A DNA stretch of 64,000 nucleotides from JAFDVL01 sp964631865 (lineage in GTDB: Bacteria > Acidobacteriota > Blastocatellia > RBC074), in the NCBI GenBank assembly GCA_964631865.1, contig CAZWAK010000001.1, positions 62,001 through 126,000 of the forward strand, given 5' to 3'. The notes beneath the pieces were generated by a model. It worked only from the letters and a program-made list of their open reading frames with translations. It had not been told where the DNA came from and made no database searches. Below, one piece after another: positions 59,076 to 64,000 of this stretch (its first letter is position 1; every line of letters begins with the position of its first letter). A program made the position numbers and the translations under genes.

Positions 59076-60530
59076 ATGCAAGCAGAAGCACAACCCAAAA
59101 CCGCCAAAATCGGAATGATCGGACTCGCCGTGATGGGCGAAAACCTGGCGCTCAACATTGCGCGCAACGGCTTTCCGATTGCCGTCTTCAACCGTGACAC
59201 CACCAAAGTAGACAAATTTCTGAAACGCGCCGAAAGCTTTCAAGATTCAGACAAAGTCATCGGCACATATTCGCTGCAAGATTTCGTCGCCTCGCTCGAA
59301 ACACCGCGTCGCATCATCTTGCTCGTCAAAGCGGGCGAAGCCGTTGACGCGGTCATCAATCAATTGAAGCCGTTGCTCTCGCCCGATGACATCGTGATTG
59401 ACGGCGGCAATTCGTTCTTCCGCGACACGCAACGCCGCGAAAAAGATTTGAAGGCCGCAGGCTTTCGCTACATCGGCTCCGGCGTGTCGGGCGGCGAATC
59501 GGGCGCGTTGTGGGGGCCGTCGTTGATGCCGGGCGGCGAAGAATCCGCCTACAACGAAATCAAACCGATTTGGGAAGCCATCGCCGCGAAAGTGGACGAC
59601 GGGCCGTGTGTCACGTACATCGGCACGGACGGCGCAGGCCATTTCGTCAAGATGATTCACAACGGCATCGAATACGGCGATATGCAATTGATCGCCGAAT
59701 CGTATGACATTCTGCGCACTGCGCTCGGTCTGCAAGCCGACGAATTACATCAAGTGTTCAGCGAATGGAACGCCGGGATGCTCGATTCTTTCCTCATCGA
59801 AATCACGGCGAAAATCTTCAAGGTCAAAGACCCGGAAACCGGCAAGGCGCTGGTAGATTTAGTCCTCGACAAAGCCGGGCAAAAAGGCACGGGCAAATGG
59901 ACATCGCAAGTCGCGCTCGAACTCGGCGTCGTGATTCCGACGATCAACGCGGCAGTGGATTCGCGCATTCTCTCTTCAATGAAAGACGAGCGCGTCGCGG
60001 CAAGCAAAGAAATCAGCGGCCCAACTGATGCGAAGTACACGGGTGACAAGCAAGCCTTGATTGATGCCGTGCGCGATGCGTTGTACGCAAGCAAGATTTG
60101 TTCGTATGCACAAGGGATGAACTTGATTCGCGCGCAGGCTGCCGTTGAAGGCTGGAACCTGAATATGGGCGAGATTTCGCGCATCTGGAAAGGCGGCTGC
60201 ATCATCCGCGCGCAATTCCTCGACAAGATCAAACAAGCGTATCAACGCCGTCCTGACTTGCCGAATCTGCTGCTTGATCCTGATTTCAAAGCGTGGGTCT
60301 TGGAAGCGCAACCGCGTTGGCGACAAGCCGTGACGACCGCGCAATCGTTGGGCATTGCGATCCCGGCGATGGCGGCGAGCTTGTCGTATTTCGATTCGTA
60401 TCGCACCGCGAACCTGCCGCAAAATCTGACGCAGGCACAGCGCGATTTCTTTGGCTCACACACGTATGAGCGCACGGACAAACCGGAAGCGGGCTTTGTC
60501 CATACGGAATGGGAAGAGTTGGCGAAGTAG
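59076..60530 (+). CDS. gnd: 6-phosphogluconate dehydrogenase, decarboxylating
   Basis: The 484-residue enzyme converts 6-phosphogluconate to ribulose 5-phosphate with NADP+. The Rossmann motif IGMIGLAVMGENLALNI, the substrate site IDGGNSFFRDTQRREKD and SGVSGGESGALWGPSLMPGG, catalytic HFVKMIHNGIEYGDMQLI and KAGQKGTGKWT (catalytic Lys) are all intact. Length is usual for the dimeric long-chain type. AGGAG precedes the ATG. The zwf gene lies 1.2 kb downstream, with an MscS gene between them, so the oxidative pentose-phosphate genes are clustered but not contiguous. Confidence 0.97.
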   Translation: MQAEAQPKTAKIGMIGLAVMGENLALNIARNGFPIAVFNRDTTKVDKFLKRAESFQDSDKVIGTYSLQDFVASLETPRRIILLVKAGEAVDAVINQLKPLLSPDDIVIDGGNSFFRDTQRREKDLKAAGFRYIGSGVSGGESGALWGPSLMPGGEESAYNEIKPIWEAIAAKVDDGPCVTYIGTDGAGHFVKMIHNGIEYGDMQLIAESYDILRTALGLQADELHQVFSEWNAGMLDSFLIEITAKIFKVKDPETGKALVDLVLDKAGQKGTGKWTSQVALELGVVIPTINAAVDSRILSSMKDERVAASKEISGPTDAKYTGDKQALIDAVRDALYASKICSYAQGMNLIRAQAAVEGWNLNMGEISRIWKGGCIIRAQFLDKIKQAYQRRPDLPNLLLDPDFKAWVLEAQPRWRQAVTTAQSLGIAIPAMAASLSYFDSYRTANLPQNLTQAQRDFFGSHTYERTDKPEAGFVHTEWEELAK

Positions 60531-60558
60531 ACAGGATAGTTTTTGTGCGGTGATCGCT

Positions 60559-60667
60559 CTTTATCATTTTTCATTTTCCATTTCTCATTATTCATTTGTC
60601 ATCGTTCTTGCGGATGCCTAAACAATGACAAATAACAAATCGAAAAGGGAAAATGAAAAATGAAAGG
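60559..60667. repeat. Inverted repeat of CATTTTTCATTTTCC units
   Basis: Arms 60559-60602 and 60625-60667 are imperfect reverse complements, with an inner CATTTGTCAT/ATGACAAAT junction. It is the same family as 18512-18613, 42 kb away, with the same loop-proximal sequence. It lies downstream of gnd. Confidence 0.9.
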
Positions 60668-60738
60668 GCAACTTAATTTTTCCCGATCATTTATTTAACG
60701 CCCGCCTTTCTTGCTTGATTCCCCAATGTGATGATGTG

Positions 60739-60759
60739 TCGCAAGTTGCCAGCTTGCGA
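60739..60759. repeat. Short palindrome TCGCAAG-N7-CTTGCGA
   Basis: Perfect 7-bp arms around TTGCCAG lie 56 bases before the MscS start codon. It may be a REP-like fragment or an operator. No U-run follows. Confidence 0.55.
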
Positions 60760-60814
60760 ACGATCTGTTTTTGCGCGCACTGGCAGCCGCGCATTTTGAA
60801 GGAGGCCGATATTT

Positions 60815-61606
60815 ATGGAAGCGACGATTCAATACTTGATGAATCACGCGGTAGATTTTGGGTTGAAATTGCTGGGCGCGCTGGCGCTCTGGATTGTGGG
60901 CGGATGGCTGATTAAATTCCTGATCGGCAATTTGCTGAGCCGCACCATGACCCGCCAGAACGTGGACGCCACGATCATTCGCTATGTCGTCTCCGCGCTC
61001 ACGGTGCTGCTAAAAATCGTGCTGGCGATTGCGATTTTAGGATTCCTCGGCTTGCCGACGACCACGTTTGCGGCGTTGATCGCGGCGGCGGGCTTGGCGA
61101 TTGGCATGGCGTGGAGCGGTTTGTTGTCGAACTTTGCGGCAGGCGCGTTCCTTATCATTCTGCGTCCGTTCAAAGCGGGCGATTTCATCTCGGCGGGCGG
61201 CATCGTTGGCACGGTCGAAGAACTCGGCTTGTTCGTCACGACCATCAACACGATGGACAACATTCGCACTTTTGTCGGCAACAACAAAATCTTTGCGGAC
61301 AACATTCAAAACTTCACCGCGAATCCGTTTCGCCGCGTTGATCTGGTCGCGCAGCTTTCGCACAAAGACAATCCCGCGACAGCAATGGTGTTATTGAAAG
61401 AGCGTTTGGCCAGGATTCCGAATGTCGTCGCTACGCCTGCGCCGGACGTCGAAATTCTGACGTTCACGCCGATGGGGCCGGTCTTGGCGGTGCGTCCGTT
61501 CGTGCATAACGATCATTATTGGCAAGTCTATTTCGACACAAACAAAGTCATCGCCGAAGCGGGCTTTGCCGTGCCGACACAACATTTCCAACTGCAACAA
61601 GCCTGA
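60815..61606 (+). CDS. Small-conductance mechanosensitive channel (MscS family)
   Basis: The 263-residue protein has three N-terminal membrane helices (LGALALWIVGGWLIKFLIGN; ISALTVLLKIVLAIAILGFL-like; and the pore-lining helix TTFAALIAAAGLAIGMAWSG). The beta domain follows (RPFKAGDFISAGGIVGTVEE, NKIFADNIQNFTANPFRRVD). Gly and Ala residues alternate in the pore helix as in E. coli MscS. It relieves osmotic pressure in the inner membrane. AAGGAGG lies before the start. Length is near the short-chain type (286 in E. coli). Confidence 0.94.
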   Translation: MEATIQYLMNHAVDFGLKLLGALALWIVGGWLIKFLIGNLLSRTMTRQNVDATIIRYVVSALTVLLKIVLAIAILGFLGLPTTTFAALIAAAGLAIGMAWSGLLSNFAAGAFLIILRPFKAGDFISAGGIVGTVEELGLFVTTINTMDNIRTFVGNNKIFADNIQNFTANPFRRVDLVAQLSHKDNPATAMVLLKERLARIPNVVATPAPDVEILTFTPMGPVLAVRPFVHNDHYWQVYFDTNKVIAEAGFAVPTQHFQLQQA

Positions 61607-61627
61607 ACCTAGACCTTCCCAAATCGT

Positions 61628-61685
61628 CCCGGAGACTTTAAGATGCGCGCGGTTCTTTACTGTCGCAAGCAATCAAGTCTCCGGG
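61628..61685 (+). promoter_or_regulatory. Long hairpin in the zwf leader
   Basis: Perfect 11-bp arms CCCGGAGACTT (61628-61638) and AAGTCTCCGGG (61675-61685) enclose 36 bases. The right arm ends seven bases before the zwf start codon, so stem formation would cover the ribosome-binding region. The hairpin plus ATTTT could also serve as a terminator for the MscS transcript. Confidence 0.6.
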
Positions 61686-61692
61686 ATTTTCT

Positions 61693-63231
61693 ATGCCAAC
61701 AACAAATGCAATTGTAGACCTGCCTGAACGTGTCACACCGCCGTGCGCCATCGTCATCTTTGGCGCGTCGGGCGATTTGACGAAACGCAAATTAGTGCCT
61801 GCGCTGTTTCGCCTCTACGAAGAAAAACTCTTGCCCGAACAATTCGCCATCGTCGGCATCTCGCGCTCGGCGATGTCGCACGACGAGTTTCGCAACCGCA
61901 TGCAAGAGGCGATTGCGAAGTACGCGCCCTCGCAAGCCGAGAATCAGGAAGCGTGGCAGACGTTTGCCAGCGGGTTGTTTTACCTGCCGGGCGATTTGGG
62001 CAACGAGGCGACGTACGCGAATTTGACCGATCTTTTGCAAACGATTGATGCTGAGCGCGGCACGGAAGGCAATCGCGTGTTTTATCTCTCGACCGCGCCC
62101 GAACATTACGGCGAAGCGATCAAACAACTCGGCAATGCCTGTCTTGCCAAACCAGAAGAAAAGCCCAACAAACACGCGCCGTTCGTGCGCATCATCATCG
62201 AAAAGCCTTTCGGCATGGATTTGCAGAGCGCGATCAAATTGAATCAGGAAGTCGCCTCCGTTTTTGACGAAGATCAGGTCTATCGCATTGACCATTACCT
62301 CGGCAAAGAAACGGTGCAGAACCTTTTGGTGTTTCGCTTTGCCAACGGCATCTTCGAGCCGATTTGGAACCGCAATTTTATTGACCACGTGCAAATCACG
62401 AACGCCGAACAACTCGGCGTCGAAGGGCGCGGCGCGTATTACGAAAGCTCCGGCGTGATGCGCGATATGATTCAGAACCACGTCTTTCAAGTGCTGTCGC
62501 TCGTGGCGATGGAGCCACCGAACAGCCTCGCCGCCAATGCCGTGCGCGATGAGAAAATCAAAGCCATGCAGGCCGTGCGACCGTTTCCAATGGATCGGCT
62601 GGACGAGTTCGTCGTGCGCGGACAATACGGCGCGGGTTTTATTGACGGCAAGTCGGTCATCGGCTACCGCGAAGAACCGGGCGTCAATCCTGAATCGCAC
62701 ACGGAAACCTATACGGCGATGAAACTGTTCTTCGACAATTGGCGCTGGTCAGGTGTGCCGTTTTACATCCGCTCGGCCAAACGCATGCCGAAGCGCATCA
62801 CCGAGATTGCGATTCAATTCAAGGAAGTGCCGCATCTGCTCTTCGGCAACATGGCCGCCGAACAATTGGAGCCGAACGTCCTCGTGATTCGCATTCAACC
62901 GAACGAAGGCATCACGCTGCGCTTCGGCGCGAAAGTACCCGGACAGATGACGAAGATTCGTTGGGTCAACATGGATTTCCTCTACCACGAATCTTTCGAT
63001 CAAAAACCGCCCGAAGCGTATGAACGCTTGCTGCTGGATTGCATTCTCGGCGATTCGACGCTGTATGCGCGCCGCGATATGACCGAACGCGGCTGGGAAA
63101 TCGTGATGCCCGTGCTGGAAGCGTGGAAAAAAGTGGAGCCGGAATTTCCGAACTATCTGGCGGGCACGTGGGGGTCGCCCGATTTGGATTGGCTGATTAA
63201 GCAGGACGGGCGCAAGTGGCGGAAGTTGTGA
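61693..63231 (+). CDS. zwf: Glucose-6-phosphate 1-dehydrogenase
   Basis: The 512-residue enzyme oxidises glucose 6-phosphate to 6-phosphogluconolactone with NADP+, the first step of the oxidative pentose-phosphate pathway. It has the cofactor motif IFGASGDLTKRKLVPAL, the active-site RIDHYLGKE (catalytic His) and IIEKPFG, and the C-terminal beta-sheet dimer domain (RSAKRMPKRITEIAIQFKEV). Length matches bacterial zwf. The short distance to gnd (1.2 kb) and MscS between them make a loose cluster. No lactonase (pgl) gene is present in the window. Confidence 0.97.
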   Translation: MPTTNAIVDLPERVTPPCAIVIFGASGDLTKRKLVPALFRLYEEKLLPEQFAIVGISRSAMSHDEFRNRMQEAIAKYAPSQAENQEAWQTFASGLFYLPGDLGNEATYANLTDLLQTIDAERGTEGNRVFYLSTAPEHYGEAIKQLGNACLAKPEEKPNKHAPFVRIIIEKPFGMDLQSAIKLNQEVASVFDEDQVYRIDHYLGKETVQNLLVFRFANGIFEPIWNRNFIDHVQITNAEQLGVEGRGAYYESSGVMRDMIQNHVFQVLSLVAMEPPNSLAANAVRDEKIKAMQAVRPFPMDRLDEFVVRGQYGAGFIDGKSVIGYREEPGVNPESHTETYTAMKLFFDNWRWSGVPFYIRSAKRMPKRITEIAIQFKEVPHLLFGNMAAEQLEPNVLVIRIQPNEGITLRFGAKVPGQMTKIRWVNMDFLYHESFDQKPPEAYERLLLDCILGDSTLYARRDMTERGWEIVMPVLEAWKKVEPEFPNYLAGTWGSPDLDWLIKQDGRKWRKL

Positions 63232-63244
63232 TGGCCTGAAAAAG

Positions 63245-63308
63245 AACGGCGCAGCCGAACCGCGCAAGTCTCCTCAGATCCTTGCGCGGTTCGGCTGCGC
63301 CGTTTTGT
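63245..63308 (+). terminator. Strong bidirectional hairpin terminator after zwf
   Basis: Arms 63245-63268 and 63281-63304 are perfect 24-bp reverse complements (AACGGCGCAGCCGAACCGCG start) with a 12-base loop, followed by TTTT on the plus strand and preceded by AAAA. The stem is G+C-rich and 13 bases after the zwf stop. It is either a factor-independent terminator or another palindromic element used as one. Confidence 0.8.
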
Positions 63309-63358
63309 GCCTGACGTGACGAGCAAGTCAGGAATTGGCTCGCCGTGAACGCCGATGT

Positions 63359-63709
63359 TTAGTTCCGCGTGCGAGTGTTGTGTTTCTTGCGATAAATCTT
63401 GCGGCTGGTTTGGTTCATATCCTGATGAAGGTCTTTGCGTTCAGCACCCGTTACGGTTCCATCGGCTTTGGCGGCGGCTTTGTCCTGCTGAATCTCCTTC
63501 GCGTCTTTGGCGATGGAGCGAGTTTCGTGTTTGGTCAGCGATTTGTTCCGCACGCCGCGACGAACGCGCTTGGCCTGATTCTTTTGTCGTGCAGTCACGC
63601 CTGGCGTCTTCGTGCCGGGTTGGGTAGTCGTTTCGGTTTGCGCTCCGGCGATGATCGTCAAAGCAAACATTAAGCAAAAGGTCAGTACAACTGTGAATCG
63701 TGTCTTCAT
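63359..63709 (-). CDS. Small basic exported protein, acidobacterial type
   Basis: The 116-residue protein has a signal peptide (MKTRFTVVLTFCLMFALTII) and a Gln/Lys/Arg-rich mature part. Motifs are TARQKNQAKRVRRGVRNKSL, LTKHETRSI and VTGAERKDLHQDMNQTSRKI, ending YRKKHNTRTRN. Repeat-like families with the LT..E...I.....A...DG..T..ER..IH.D.N..S..IY..KHN pattern are common in Acidobacteria and of unknown function. GGAG lies before the ATG at 63709. The protein may bind nucleic acid or polyanions in the periplasm. Confidence 0.78.
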   Translation of the reverse strand: MKTRFTVVLTFCLMFALTIIAGAQTETTTQPGTKTPGVTARQKNQAKRVRRGVRNKSLTKHETRSIAKDAKEIQQDKAAAKADGTVTGAERKDLHQDMNQTSRKIYRKKHNTRTRN

Positions 63710-63774
63710 ACTTTTCTCCAATAGGTTTAAGGGGTTGGTAAAAAAGGGGAGCCGGGAATTCTTTGCTGCCGCGA

Positions 63775-64000
63775 TTAGCGCGGCGGCGTTTGTGCTTTGG
63801 CCTGCGGCGGCAAGTAGCCTTTGTCAAAGGAACGCTGCCGCTTGGGATTTCTCCGTGCGTTTGACGAATTAGGCGGATTTGCTTGGGGTTTGTGTGCCCA
63901 CACGATTTCGCCTGTGCTGGTGTCAATCAGGTTTCCGGCTTTCGGCTGTCGGATGGTTCTTTGCTTGGCGTTCGTTTGCGGCGTTTTCCGCACGTCATCA
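63775..64000 (-). CDS. Basic hypothetical protein, 5' end outside the window
   Basis: The frame is open from the right edge of the window. A GTG at 63993 is a possible start, but the preceding codons (DD) are also open, so the gene probably begins outside. The visible 72-75 residues are rich in Lys, Arg, Pro, Gln and Asn, with IDTSTGEIVWAHKPQA and KGYLPPQAKAQTPPR. No domain is recognised. It lies upstream of the small basic exported protein on the same strand. Confidence 0.45.
   Translation of the reverse strand, partial: DDVRKTPQTNAKQRTIRQPKAGNLIDTSTGEIVWAHKPQANPPNSSNARRNPKRQRSFDKGYLPPQAKAQTPPR

Noticed and set aside
61621..61693. tRNA-like fold before zwf
   Set aside because: Only one 11-bp stem is present, with no T-loop or anticodon arm pattern.
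63245..63308. Riboswitch after zwf
   Set aside because: The structure is a simple perfect hairpin with a T-run, downstream of the gene. A terminator or repeat explains it.

Overview
The window (64 kb, roughly 55-60% G+C by eye, one 100-base run of N at 27487-27586) looks like chromosomal DNA of an environmental Gram-negative bacterium. My best inference is Acidobacteriota (Blastocatellia-like). The reasons are the PSD1 (DUF1549/DUF1553) and DUF1501 pair with DUF1080, a TPR/CHAT protein next to a sigma/anti-sigma pair, a single-chain 2-oxoacid dehydrogenase E1, Uma2 and XisH/XisI genes, and very many intergenic palindromes. Planctomycetota or Verrucomicrobiota cannot be excluded from the sequence alone. 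No rRNA, tRNA, CRISPR array, transposase or phage gene was seen.

Layout. 1-5.6 kb: redox and envelope genes (DUF1223 fragment, MsrB, two DUF547 proteins, TVP38, a pyridine-nucleotide disulfide reductase) and a 33-residue membrane protein. 5.6-14.3 kb: glycosyltransferase, giant PSD1 cytochrome-type protein, Uma2, methyltransferase, DUF1080, an MgtC remnant, XisH/XisI and DUF1501. 14.3-23.5 kb: mostly minus-strand metabolic genes (exonuclease, alcohol dehydrogenase, PD-(D/E)XK protein, esterase/SMP-30 fusion, SDR, phosphatase, quinone reductase, fused E1). 23.7-32.8 kb: a signalling island of two histidine kinases and four receiver proteins (NarL-type, plain receiver, HDOD, degenerate HD-GYP), plus a RedB-like thioredoxin-fold protein. 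33.1-36.7 kb: a sigma-54 activator with three perfect operator palindromes and a -24/-12 promoter facing an AhpD-like/DUF1348/PNPOx-like operon. 36.7-49.8 kb: amidohydrolase, DUF3500 pair, TolB-like propeller, dicarboxylate symporter, GMC/molybdopterin oxidoreductase operon, TlpA-like protein, esterase, DUF4197. 49.8-55.7 kb: anti-sigma, sigma factor, TPR protein and a secreted TPR-CHAT protease. 56-64 kb: Uma2, peptide-binding lipoprotein with a toxin/antitoxin-like pair, 6-phosphogluconate dehydrogenase, MscS channel, glucose-6-phosphate dehydrogenase and a small basic exported protein.

The most unusual signals are regulatory and structural. (i) An ungapped 77-bp element occurs twice in the signalling island. 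(ii) A complete sigma-54 control region is readable. (iii) A shared 16-bp motif lies upstream of the sigma-factor gene and the CHAT gene. (iv) Several families of palindromic elements are present. They nest inside one another at 39.5 kb and 52.4 kb, are tandemly repeated with ribosome-binding sites at 27.3 kb, and have related low-complexity units inserted in frame into at least three proteins.
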